Shown piece by piece: positions 1 to 7,512 of a stretch of 64,000 bases of DNA. Source of the DNA: Photobacterium alginatilyticum (GTDB lineage: Bacteria > Pseudomonadota > Gammaproteobacteria > Enterobacterales > Vibrionaceae); NCBI RefSeq assembly GCF_009910675.1, contig NZ_RSEJ01000025.1, forward strand, positions 41,846 through 105,845. Direction: 5' to 3'. A program made the translations under genes and the position numbers. The notes under the pieces were generated by a model. That model saw only the letters and a program-made list of their open reading frames with translations, was not told where the DNA came from and searched no databases. Numbering within the stretch: position 1 is the stretch's first letter; each line of letters begins with the position of its first letter.

Positions 1-782
1 GAGAGTGGCGGAATATCCAAATCCCACTCAATCAGGGTCGGTGTCCTGCCGTGCTGCTGGACCCAACGGCGATAGAGTTGCCATACCGGTTCGCTGACGG
101 GTTTGCTATGGGTATCAATCCAGATCTCGCCGTCTTCGAATTGCTTGACGGTAAAGCCGGCCAGGTGGATCTCTTTGACCGCCGAGGCATCCAGCGCAGC
201 AATGTACTGATCACAGTCAAAGCCATGGTTGAAGGCGCTGACGTAGATATTGTTCAGGTCGAGCAGCAGGCCACAGCCGGTGCGCTGTTGTACCTGATGA
301 AGAAATTCCCATTCCGGAATCGCCGAGTGGGCAAAGCTCAGGTAGCTGGACGGGTTTTCGATCAGCATCTGGCGACCGAGATACTCCTGTACTTGGTCAA
401 CCTTGCGACAAAAGTGCACCAGCGCTTCCTCGGTGTAGGGCAGCGGCAGCAAATCATTGAAAAACTGCCCGTCGACAGAGCTCCAGCTAAGGTGATCCGA
501 GACGGCAATCGGGTTGATTTCATCAACCAGTTGCTTGAGCTGGCTCAGATGCTGGCGATCCAGGGGATCGGCCGAGCCGAGGGACAAGCCGATACCGTGG
601 CAGCTAACCGGGTAGTGCTCGGCAATCTGCCGTAGCTGCTGCCGGGCGGTAGAGGTTGTGATGAAGTAGTTCTCACTGTGGACCTCCAGCCAGCCGATAT
701 CCGGTTTCTGCTCCAGAACCTGGGTGATGTGGGGGGAGCGCAGCCCCACCCCAACCATCTGGTGCTGTGTCAGGCCGCCCAC
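1..782 (-). CDS. bufB: DUF692 / MNIO-family maturase (BufB-like), 3' end beyond window
   Basis: Partial gene, about 260 codons visible, running off the left edge. The minus-strand translation carries the DUF692 signature: EVHSENYF (about residues 33-40), CHGIGLSLG (61-69), SDHLSW, IENPSSY, LDLNNIYVSAFNHG and EIHLAGF, which supply the His/Asp/Glu ligands of a multinuclear non-heme iron centre. Known members (MNIOs) oxidatively modify cysteines of small precursor peptides. I place the start at a GTG directly after the TAA of the upstream DUF2282 gene (TAAGTG), with an AGAGG eight bases before it; an internal ATG at 758 is the alternative. The abutting start implies translational coupling with the two precursors. 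Inferred role: maturation of the adjacent bufferin-like peptides. A partner (DUF2063) gene would be expected just outside the window. Confidence 0.9.
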   Translation of the reverse strand, partial: MGGLTQHQMVGVGLRSPHITQVLEQKPDIGWLEVHSENYFITTSTARQQLRQIAEHYPVSCHGIGLSLGSADPLDRQHLSQLKQLVDEINPIAVSDHLSWSSVDGQFFNDLLPLPYTEEALVHFCRKVDQVQEYLGRQMLIENPSSYLSFAHSAIPEWEFLHQVQQRTGCGLLLDLNNIYVSAFNHGFDCDQYIAALDASAVKEIHLAGFTVKQFEDGEIWIDTHSKPVSEPVWQLYRRWVQQHGRTPTLIEWDLDIPPL

Positions 783-1046
783 TTATTTTGCCTCTGGCGA
801 ACTGCCGGCCAGGCGGTCACACAGGCCTTTTGGCACCATGATAAAGGCATCTTTCTGACCGTCGACCTTGGAGGTGCCGGCACATGAACTGGTTTTGGTG
901 GCACAGTCGTTCTTGCCGGCTTTGGCAACGCCGTAGCATTTTTCTTTGGCCTCGGCGGCAACAGCGGTCGAGGCTGTCATCGCGGTACCGGCCAGGGCAA
1001 TCAGGCCGGTAACGGCAGTGGCAAGGGCTACGTTGGTTTTCTTCAT
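783..1046 (-). CDS. bufA2: DUF2282 bufferin-type secreted precursor peptide, copy 2
   Basis: An 87-residue protein with an N-terminal signal peptide (MKK, then an Ala/Gly-rich hydrophobic run ending AVAA near residue 31) and a small mature domain with four cysteines at 37, 48, 55 and 76. This is the DUF2282 pattern; that family has been described as bufferins, copper-binding peptides whose cysteines are modified by an MNIO enzyme. A second ATG, six bases upstream, overlaps the AAGGA ribosome-binding site, so the MKK ATG is the better start. It lies between its near-twin and the maturase gene, which begins on the base after its stop codon. Modification and copper binding are inferred from the family, not visible in the DNA. 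Confidence 0.87.
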   Translation of the reverse strand: MKKTNVALATAVTGLIALAGTAMTASTAVAAEAKEKCYGVAKAGKNDCATKTSSCAGTSKVDGQKDAFIMVPKGLCDRLAGSSPEAK

Positions 1047-1090
1047 AATCATTCCTTAGATTGAGCTAGCAGTACAAGATGTCGTAGTGA

Positions 1091-1357
1091 TTAAGACGAT
1101 GAAGTAGAACCACCGGCCAGGCGGTCACACAGGCCTTTTGGCACCATGATGAAAGCGTCTTTCTGGTTGTCCGTTTTGGAGGTGCCGGCACAGGAGCTGG
1201 TTTTGGTTGCGCAGTCGTTCTTACCGGCCTTGGCTACGCCGTAGCATTTCTCTTTGGCTTCGGCAGCCACAGCGGTTGAGGTGGTCATTGCGGTACCTGC
1301 AAGCGCAATAAGGCCGGTAACGGCTGATGCTAGAGCGATATTGGTTGTCTTTTTCAT
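1091..1357 (-). CDS. bufA1: DUF2282 bufferin-type secreted precursor peptide, copy 1
   Basis: An 88-residue paralogue of the next gene downstream, differing at roughly ten positions, mostly in the signal peptide and at the extreme C terminus. The four cysteines (38, 49, 56, 77) and the surrounding Lys/Thr/Ser-rich core are conserved. The start is the MKK ATG, with AGAGGA six bases before it; an earlier ATG abuts the ribosome-binding site. It is the first gene of a minus-strand operon: precursor, precursor, maturase. Inferred role: exported, post-translationally modified metal-binding peptide acting in the periplasm or outside the cell. The duplication is recent in appearance but has accumulated many silent differences. 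Confidence 0.87.
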   Translation of the reverse strand: MKKTTNIALASAVTGLIALAGTAMTTSTAVAAEAKEKCYGVAKAGKNDCATKTSSCAGTSKTDNQKDAFIMVPKGLCDRLAGGSTSSS

Positions 1358-1383
1358 AATCATTCCTCTTTAATTCGCTGACT

Positions 1384-1401
1384 GTTGCTGCATGGAGCAA
1401 C
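1384..1401. repeat. 6-bp inverted repeat upstream of the bufferin operon
   Basis: GTTGCT and AGCAAC flank a six-base spacer, 27 bases upstream of the first precursor start. It could be a 5'-leader hairpin or an operator for metal-responsive control. The rest of 1402-1640 shows no gene I can support. Confidence 0.3.
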
Positions 1402-1651
1402 GTTTCCTTTTGTTATTGTTGGCGCTTCTTATTGCGCTCTCGGAACATAAGAAAGGGCGAGCAGGTTTTTTATTTCACTCTTTCTTAACTTTTTTTTCTG
1501 GTGTGTAACATCCTGCCATTTCCAAGCATAGAACAAATAATAAAAGGCAAGCATTTGAAACTGGTTAATTATCAAACTGCTGTGCGACTGGAAAGCCGGT
1601 TTGTCTGAATCTCCGGGGAGGGTGAAGATATCGAGGCATTCTTGAATTGAG

Positions 1652-1667
1652 CTGGTATAATCACCAG
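1652..1667 (+). promoter_or_regulatory. Candidate LexA (SOS) box before uvrD
   Basis: CTGGTATAATCACCAG has the CTG-N10-CAG architecture of a LexA operator and contains a TATAAT-like element, 28 bases before the uvrD start. UvrD is an SOS gene in enteric bacteria. The inner bases depart from the ideal CTGTATATATATACAG, so this is a candidate only. Confidence 0.45.
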
Positions 1668-1694
1668 CATTGTATAAATAACCAGTAGGTAACG

Positions 1695-3866
1695 ATGGAC
1701 GCTTCACTCCTGTTAGATGGCCTTAATGATAAGCAAAGAGAGGCGGTGGCTGCGCCGCTAGGTAATCACCTGGTTCTGGCGGGTGCGGGCAGCGGCAAGA
1801 CCCGCGTACTGGTCCATCGTATCGCCTGGTTGATGCAGATTGAGCAGGCCTCGCCGTATTCAATCATGTCGGTGACCTTTACCAACAAGGCGGCGGCCGA
1901 GATGCGCGGCCGGATCAACGAGCTGATGCAGGGTTCCTCGGCCGGCATGTGGAACGGTACATTTCATGGCCTGTGCCACCGTATGCTGCGTGCCCATTAT
2001 CTGGATGCCCGCCTGCCCGATGATTTCAATATCTTGGATTCGGACGATCAGATGCGTCTGCTCCGTCGTCTGATCAAGGCGCAGAACCTGGACGAGAAAC
2101 ATTGGCCGGCGCGCCAGGCGGCCTGGTATATCAACGGCAAGAAGGACGAGGGGCTGCGACCTGCCAACATCGAGACCTTCAATGATCCCGTCGAGCAAAC
2201 CTGGCTGCGGGTGTATACCGCCTACCAGGAAGCCTGTGATCGTGCCGGGCTGGTGGATTTTGCCGAACTGCTGCTGCGGGCCTTCGAGCTGATCCGCGAC
2301 AACAAGCACATTCGCGAGCATTATCAGGCGCGCTTCAAACATATCCTGGTCGACGAGTTCCAGGATACCAACAACATCCAGTTTGCCTGGCTGCGCCTGA
2401 TGGCCGGTCCAGACTGTAACGTGATGATTGTCGGCGATGATGACCAGTCGATTTACGGCTGGCGTGGTGCCCAGGTCGAAAACATCCAGCGTTTCCTGCG
2501 GGATTTCACCAATGCCTCGTCGATCTTCCTTGAGCAGAACTACCGCTCGACCGGCAATATCCTGAATGCAGCCAACGAACTGATCGCCAACAACAACGAG
2601 CGAATGGGCAAGAACCTGTGGACCGAAGGGGTCGAGGGTGAGCCGATCTCGCTGTATTCGGCCTTTAACGAGCTGGACGAGGCGCGCTTTGCGGTTGGCA
2701 AGATCAAGGAATGGCGCGATCAGGGCGGCACCCTGAACGAGACTGCCTTCCTGTATCGTAGTAATGCCCAGTCGCGGGTACTGGAAGAGGCGCTTATTCA
2801 GGCAGGACTGCCATACCGCATCTACGGTGGAATGCGCTTCTTCGAGCGTCAGGAAATCAAAGATTCGCTGGCTTACCTGCGCCTGATGTCGAACCGCAAT
2901 GATGATGCCTCTTTCGAGCGGGTGGTCAATACCCCGACCCGAGGCCTGGGTGACCGGACGCTGGAAACCATTCGCATGGCGGCGCGCGATCGCGGTGCGA
3001 CGATGTGGCAGGCCAGTGTCGCCCTGCTGGAAGAGCAGGTACTGGCAGGCCGAGCGGCCAATTCGCTGCGCCGTTTCATTGAGCTGATCAATGCCCTTGA
3101 GGATGATACCCGTGATCTGCCGCTGTTCCAGCAAACCGATGAGGTGATCCGCAATTCGGGTTTGCGGGCGATGTATGAGCAGGAAAAGGGCGAGAAGGCA
3201 CAGGCCCGCATCGAAAACCTCGAAGAGCTGGTCACTGCCACCCGTCAGTTTGAGGTGCCGGAAGAAGCGGAAGAGATGACCCCGCTGGCAGCCTTCCTGT
3301 CGCATGCGGCGCTGGAAGCCGGTGAAGGGCAGGCTGATGATTTCGAGGACGCGGTGCAGCTGATGACGATGCACAGCGCCAAGGGACTGGAGTTTCCTGT
3401 CGTCTTTATGGTCGGTGTCGAGGAGGGGATGTTCCCGAGCTCGCGGACGACCGAGGAGGTAGGACGCCTGGAGGAGGAGCGTCGCCTGTGTTACGTGGGG
3501 ATGACCCGCGCAATGCAGAAGCTGTATATCACCTATGCGGAAATGCGCCGCCTGTACGGCAAGGACAATTTCCATAAACCGTCACGCTTTATTCGTGAGA
3601 TCCCGACCGAGTACGTCGAGGAAGTCCGGATGAAGGCCCAGGTCTCGCGACCGGCGAGCAGCGGTCGTTTTAGCCAGACCCAGGTGAATGACAATTTCAA
3701 CCAGACGGGCTTCAGCCTCGGCCAACGGGTGCAGCATCCGAAGTTTGGTGAAGGGACGATTATCAATTTTGAAGGCAGCGGTGCCCAGAGCCGGGTCCAG
3801 GTCGCGTTCAATGGCGAAGGGATCAAGTGGCTGGTAACCCAGTACGCCAAGCTGGAGCCGATGTAA
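1695..3866 (+). CDS. uvrD: DNA helicase II (UvrD/MutU)
   Basis: A 723-residue superfamily 1A 3'-5' helicase, collinear with E. coli UvrD (720 residues). Walker A is GAGSGKT at 30-36; the Walker B/motif II sequence DEFQDT lies near 220, GDDDQSIYGWRG follows, and VTRA-like motif VI sequence GMTRAMQ is near 600. The C terminus carries the Tudor-like fold (GQRVQHPKFGEGTI) that contacts RNA polymerase. It unwinds DNA in nucleotide-excision and methyl-directed mismatch repair and can pull back stalled RNA polymerase. The MDASLLLDGLND start matches the E. coli N terminus. It is monocistronic, with a candidate LexA box upstream and a hairpin terminator downstream. Confidence 0.97.
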   Translation: MDASLLLDGLNDKQREAVAAPLGNHLVLAGAGSGKTRVLVHRIAWLMQIEQASPYSIMSVTFTNKAAAEMRGRINELMQGSSAGMWNGTFHGLCHRMLRAHYLDARLPDDFNILDSDDQMRLLRRLIKAQNLDEKHWPARQAAWYINGKKDEGLRPANIETFNDPVEQTWLRVYTAYQEACDRAGLVDFAELLLRAFELIRDNKHIREHYQARFKHILVDEFQDTNNIQFAWLRLMAGPDCNVMIVGDDDQSIYGWRGAQVENIQRFLRDFTNASSIFLEQNYRSTGNILNAANELIANNNERMGKNLWTEGVEGEPISLYSAFNELDEARFAVGKIKEWRDQGGTLNETAFLYRSNAQSRVLEEALIQAGLPYRIYGGMRFFERQEIKDSLAYLRLMSNRNDDASFERVVNTPTRGLGDRTLETIRMAARDRGATMWQASVALLEEQVLAGRAANSLRRFIELINALEDDTRDLPLFQQTDEVIRNSGLRAMYEQEKGEKAQARIENLEELVTATRQFEVPEEAEEMTPLAAFLSHAALEAGEGQADDFEDAVQLMTMHSAKGLEFPVVFMVGVEEGMFPSSRTTEEVGRLEEERRLCYVGMTRAMQKLYITYAEMRRLYGKDNFHKPSRFIREIPTEYVEEVRMKAQVSRPASSGRFSQTQVNDNFNQTGFSLGQRVQHPKFGEGTIINFEGSGAQSRVQVAFNGEGIKWLVTQYAKLEPM

Positions 3867-3895
3867 TAGCCCACTGCTGACAGGCCGTTAAAGAC

Positions 3896-3929
3896 AAAGC
3901 CCGCCATGCTGATGCATTGGCGGGCTTTT
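3896..3929. terminator. Bidirectional terminator between uvrD and ggt
   Basis: AAAGCCCGCCA pairs with TGGCGGGCTTT around an 11-base loop. The stem ends in A's on one side and T's on the other, so it can serve both convergent genes. Confidence 0.85.
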
Positions 3930-3959
3930 GTTATTGGGGGCAGGTTAATACTCAGTAAC

Positions 3960-5726
3960 CTACTGGGCGATGACCTTGCCTTCCCGGCGTGGATCGGCTG
4001 CCCCGGAAAGCTGCTTGTCGTCAATTCTGATCGCCTGGATACCCGAGTTGAGTTCCTTGACTTTTATCTCGAACCCGAGCTGCTCCAGCTTGGGGGCCCA
4101 CTGTTCTGCACTGGTGCCTTTTTCCAGCTCGAAGGCACCAAAGCGGTTGTTCATATTGGGCAGATTGATGGCCTGCTGCAGATCCAGCCCCCAGTCGAGA
4201 TGGCCCACAAGGGTTTTGGCGACATAGCCGATAATTTGGCTGCCGCCCGGCGAGCCGACGGCCAGATAGGGCTGCTCGTCCTTCATCACTATGGTCGGGG
4301 CCATTGACGAGCGCGGGCGTTTGCCCGGTTCAATCCGGTTGGCAATCGGGTTACCGCCGATATGGCTGCGGAAGGAAAAGTCGGTCAGCTCGTTGTTGAG
4401 CAGAAAGCCGCGCACCATCAAGCGCGAGCCGAAGCCATTTTCGATGGTGGTGGTCATTGAAACGACGTTGCGATCACGGTCGACAACGGAAAAGTGGCTG
4501 GTAGAAGGCAGTTCCAGCGACTCGTCCATGGCGTAGCGCAGGGCATGGGACCAGACCGGCAGGCCCGGTTCGGCTGTGGCAAGGGCTTTGTCGCCCTTCA
4601 AGAGCTCGGCACGTTGCTTGAGATAGCCGGGATCGAGCAGGCCATCGGTCGGCATCGGTACATAGTCACTGTCGGCCATGTAGCGGCCGCGATCGGCAAA
4701 GGCCAGGCGGGAGGCATCACCCAGCAGGCGCCAGCTGTTGACGTCATTCGGGCCCATTTTGTCGATAGGGTATTGGTTCAGCATCCCCATGATCTGGCCG
4801 AGGGTCAGGGCGCCGGAGCTTGGTGGTCCCATGCCGCAAACCTCAAACTGGCGGTACGGCGCACAGATCGGCTCTCGTTCCTTGACCTGATAGGTGGCCA
4901 GATCCATCACGCTGAGTACGCCGGGGTTCCCCTCGGCATTGCGGACGGCTTTGACAATGTCCTTGGCAATGTCGCCATGGTAGAACGCGCTGGCGCCACG
5001 CTCGGCAATTTGCGTAAGGGTGTCGGCATAGGCCGGGTTGGTCAGGCGCTGTCCGGCCCGGATAGGGCTTTCGTCGTCATTGAAGAAATAGGCTTTGGTG
5101 GCCTGCCAGCGCTGGAGGTTTTTCTGATCTTTGGCGACCAGTGCCGCGAGGCGCGGACTGACCGTAAAGCCTTCGGTGGCGAGCTTTATTGCCGGGGCAA
5201 ACAGATCGCTCCAGGGCAGCTTACCGTGGCGCTGGTGGGTATACCACATCAGCTTGACCGTACCCGGGGTTCCGACTGAGCGGCCGCCGACTACGGCATC
5301 GTAGAAGGCCAGCGGCTTGCCGTTTTGATCCTGGAACAGGCGTGGCGTCACCGCAAAAGGGGCGGTTTCACGGCCGTCAAAAGTGGTGAGGGCCTCTTTT
5401 TCTGCATCCCAGTACACCATAAATGCCCCGCCGCCGATGCCAGAGGACTGCGGCTCGGTCAGCCCGAGGACCAGCTGGGTGGCCACCATGGCATCAATCG
5501 CATTGCCTCCCTGGCGAAGCATGGCTGCTCCCGCCTCGCTGGCATACGGATTGGCACTGGCGACCATCCAGTCTTTGCCGCTCACTTGCTGCTGTTGGCT
5601 GATCCCGGTAGCTGCTTCGGGGGCAATCTGATCGGCCGTTTGCTTGCTGGTATCCTTGCTCAGGGCGGCTGGAGCAAGCAGGCAGGCTGCCAGTGCCACA
5701 GCCAGACGGGATGAATTCCACTCCAT
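3960..5726 (-). CDS. ggt: Gamma-glutamyltranspeptidase precursor
   Basis: A 588-residue periplasmic N-terminal nucleophile hydrolase that cleaves or transfers the gamma-glutamyl group of glutathione. A signal peptide (hydrophobic run with CLLAPAALS) is followed by the large subunit. Self-cleavage should occur before Thr409 in STSHFSV, giving the nucleophile of the small subunit; the oxyanion-hole glycines are in GSPGGS (491-496), and the RSSMAPTIV motif lies between. Length and motifs match E. coli Ggt (580 residues). The start has AGAGGA eight bases upstream. It is transcribed alone, convergent with uvrD and sharing its terminator. Physiological role: use of extracellular glutathione as an amino-acid source. 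Confidence 0.95.
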   Translation of the reverse strand: MEWNSSRLAVALAACLLAPAALSKDTSKQTADQIAPEAATGISQQQQVSGKDWMVASANPYASEAGAAMLRQGGNAIDAMVATQLVLGLTEPQSSGIGGGAFMVYWDAEKEALTTFDGRETAPFAVTPRLFQDQNGKPLAFYDAVVGGRSVGTPGTVKLMWYTHQRHGKLPWSDLFAPAIKLATEGFTVSPRLAALVAKDQKNLQRWQATKAYFFNDDESPIRAGQRLTNPAYADTLTQIAERGASAFYHGDIAKDIVKAVRNAEGNPGVLSVMDLATYQVKEREPICAPYRQFEVCGMGPPSSGALTLGQIMGMLNQYPIDKMGPNDVNSWRLLGDASRLAFADRGRYMADSDYVPMPTDGLLDPGYLKQRAELLKGDKALATAEPGLPVWSHALRYAMDESLELPSTSHFSVVDRDRNVVSMTTTIENGFGSRLMVRGFLLNNELTDFSFRSHIGGNPIANRIEPGKRPRSSMAPTIVMKDEQPYLAVGSPGGSQIIGYVAKTLVGHLDWGLDLQQAINLPNMNNRFGAFELEKGTSAEQWAPKLEQLGFEIKVKELNSGIQAIRIDDKQLSGAADPRREGKVIAQ

Positions 5727-5842
5727 GGTTTATTCCTCTTTCGCATGCGGGGTGCTTCGATAGCGTAAGAGCAGAAGTGTAAGCTGTCTAATTGTTGAGC
5801 AGGTTTTGTGCTCGTAATCAACAATTTATTACAGGCTTTCCA

Positions 5843-6499
5843 TCAGGCTGGCAGGACCAGGCGGAGCAGGATCATACTGCCGATACTGACAAACAGCAGG
5901 CCGCAAAGTCCGTCGATAAACGGTGTCCATTGCTGGACTTTCTGCTGCAGCCGCTGTCCGGTTAGCAGCCAGGCCAGCGTGGCAAACCACAGGAAGGAGG
6001 TTACCCACAATAGGCTGATGGCCGTGGCTTTTCCTGCCACGGACATGTCTGCCGGCACCAGGGTCGACAGCAGGCTCAGGAAGAATACCAGTGCCTTGGG
6101 GTTGAGGATGTTGGTGGTAAAGCCCTTGGCCAGCGCCTGCTTGCGGTTACCGATCAGCTGCCGGGCAGGGACCTGGGAGCTGTCGGCTCCGCCCTTGTGC
6201 CAGACAAGCTGCAGGACGCTTTTGATAGCACCGATGCCCAGCCAGAGCAGGTAGCCGCCGCCTGCAGCCTGTAACATGGCGAACAGGGCGGGCTGTTCGC
6301 GGATCAGCAGGCTGGCACCGGTAATGCTCAGGATGGAGTGAAGCAGGATCCCCAGCGATAAACCGAGTGCAATGGTGACACCGGTCTGGCGTCCGTAGCG
6401 CCCTGCGTTCTGCACCACGAGGGCAAAGTCCGGCCCCGGGCTCAGCAGGGCAATGACATGGACGGTCAGCAGGGTGATAAAAGGGGTTAGTTCGTGCAT
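5843..6499 (-). CDS. LysE/RhtB-family amino-acid exporter
   Basis: A 218-residue integral membrane protein with about six hydrophobic segments and the family N terminus (LSPGPDFALVVQNAGRYGR). LysE/RhtB proteins export amino acids such as threonine, homoserine, leucine or lysine by proton antiport. The substrate cannot be read from sequence. An AraC-type regulator gene sits directly upstream on the same strand (83-base gap), and a 21-base motif found 59-79 bases before this gene recurs before the regulator gene, so the two probably form one control unit. Confidence 0.87.
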   Translation of the reverse strand: MHELTPFITLLTVHVIALLSPGPDFALVVQNAGRYGRQTGVTIALGLSLGILLHSILSITGASLLIREQPALFAMLQAAGGGYLLWLGIGAIKSVLQLVWHKGGADSSQVPARQLIGNRKQALAKGFTTNILNPKALVFFLSLLSTLVPADMSVAGKATAISLLWVTSFLWFATLAWLLTGQRLQQKVQQWTPFIDGLCGLLFVSIGSMILLRLVLPA

Positions 6500-6557
6500 T
6501 TCATTTTATCCGGTGGTGGTATAACACGGACTAGCATGCCTGGGTGAGCGTGGGAGC

Positions 6558-6578
6558 GCTTGTAAAATATTGACAGGC
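6558..6578. promoter_or_regulatory. Candidate AraC-type operator upstream of the exporter
   Basis: A 21-base stretch beginning GCTTGTAAAA and ending TGACAGGC matches 18 of 21 bases of the stretch at 7458-7478. It lies 59-79 bases before the exporter start, suitable for a class I/II activator site. Confidence 0.5.
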
Positions 6579-6581
6579 TGG

Positions 6582-7370
6582 CTAGATTTCCGAGGGCGCG
6601 ACGCCAAAGGCTTGTTTGAAGGTCCGGGTGAAATGGGCCTGATCATAAAAACCGACATAATAGGCGACATCGGTACTGCAGTAGCCAGCTTTGAGCAGGG
6701 CCATGGCATGTTCCAGACGCAGGCGGGCCAGCCAGGCATAGGGTGTCATGCCGGTGGCTTTCTTAAATTGGCGCAGCAGCTGGGACGGGCTCAGATCACA
6801 TAGCCTGGCCAGGTCGTCGAGGCTAATTTTCTGATCCAGGTTGGCCATCAGGTAGTCCCGGAGCTGGTGAAGATTTTTACTCCCCAATGCGACCACTGGG
6901 TGGGGGCGGAGCTGGCTGTATCGGCCGAGCAGCTGCGAGAAGTACTCGATCGGCATGCAGTCCTTGGCGAGCTGGGGAAAGTGCGGATTGCCCAGCTGGG
7001 CGTGTAGCTGGCTAAGCTGAACAAAGAGCTGGCTGTCGGTCACGTTGTGCTGCGGAAAGTGAACCTGGCAGTTGCCCGATAGTTCGCAGGCCTGGTGATC
7101 GAGCCATTCCGGGGCAATGCTGAAGACTTTGACCTTGTAGCCTTGCTGATGTGGCTGGCCGTCATGAATTTCATCCGGCGGCATGATCACCAGCTGGCCG
7201 GCACCGGCCTGGTGACGGGCACCGTTGAAATAGTACTGCTGCTGTCCGTCGGTGATCAGTCCCAGATGGTAATCAAGATGGTAATGGCGCTTGAAGGCAA
7301 AGCTTTGGTAATGCGCATCAATCAGGTTGATGTCATCAATGCCGGATTTTCGGTGGTTGACTTTGTTCAT
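6582..7370 (-). CDS. AraC-family transcriptional regulator
   Basis: A 262-residue regulator. The N-terminal cupin-like domain (HYHLDYHLGLITDGQQ, GQLVIMPPDEIHDG) is of the ligand-sensing type; the C-terminal double helix-turn-helix spans about 165-262 (LDDLARLCDLSPSQLLRQFK, STDVAYYVGFYDQAHFTRTFK). The open frame extends 16 codons upstream, but MNKVNHRKSG has AAGGA five bases before it and is preferred. It lies between the LysE-type exporter and rarD on the minus strand. The paired 21-base motifs flanking it suggest that it controls itself and the exporter in response to an amino acid or related ligand. Confidence 0.88.
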   Translation of the reverse strand: MNKVNHRKSGIDDINLIDAHYQSFAFKRHYHLDYHLGLITDGQQQYYFNGARHQAGAGQLVIMPPDEIHDGQPHQQGYKVKVFSIAPEWLDHQACELSGNCQVHFPQHNVTDSQLFVQLSQLHAQLGNPHFPQLAKDCMPIEYFSQLLGRYSQLRPHPVVALGSKNLHQLRDYLMANLDQKISLDDLARLCDLSPSQLLRQFKKATGMTPYAWLARLRLEHAMALLKAGYCSTDVAYYVGFYDQAHFTRTFKQAFGVAPSEI

Positions 7371-7453
7371 CCTGATCCTTCTAACCGCCGGCAGGCTGAG
7401 AGTGCACATTGCCGTCAAAAAATATGGCTATCAGTAGAACATAAATGACAGAT

Positions 7454-7482
7454 GGCGGCTTGTAAAAAACTGACAAGCCGCC
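7454..7482. repeat. 10-bp hairpin containing the second copy of the AraC-type motif
   Basis: GGCGGCTTGT pairs with ACAAGCCGCC around a nine-base loop in the gap between rarD and the regulator gene. There is no T-run, so it is a poor intrinsic terminator. Bases 7458-7478 match 6558-6578 at 18 of 21 positions, 88-108 bases before the regulator start; an operator function is likely. Confidence 0.5.
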
Positions 7483-7512
7483 AGTTGCCCTTGTCGCCGG
7501 TCGCGAGCCGGA

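Noticed and set aside
1429..1707. Minus-strand open frame of 92 codons between the bufferin operon and uvrD
   Set aside because: It overlaps the uvrD start and its promoter, has no ribosome-binding site and shows no recognisable family.
1860..3575. 571-codon antisense open frame inside uvrD
   Set aside because: It is the mirror frame of a strongly conserved helicase gene with high GC at third positions; it has no family signature.
4494..5279. 261-codon antisense frame within ggt
   Set aside because: Shadow of ggt; the translation lacks any motif.
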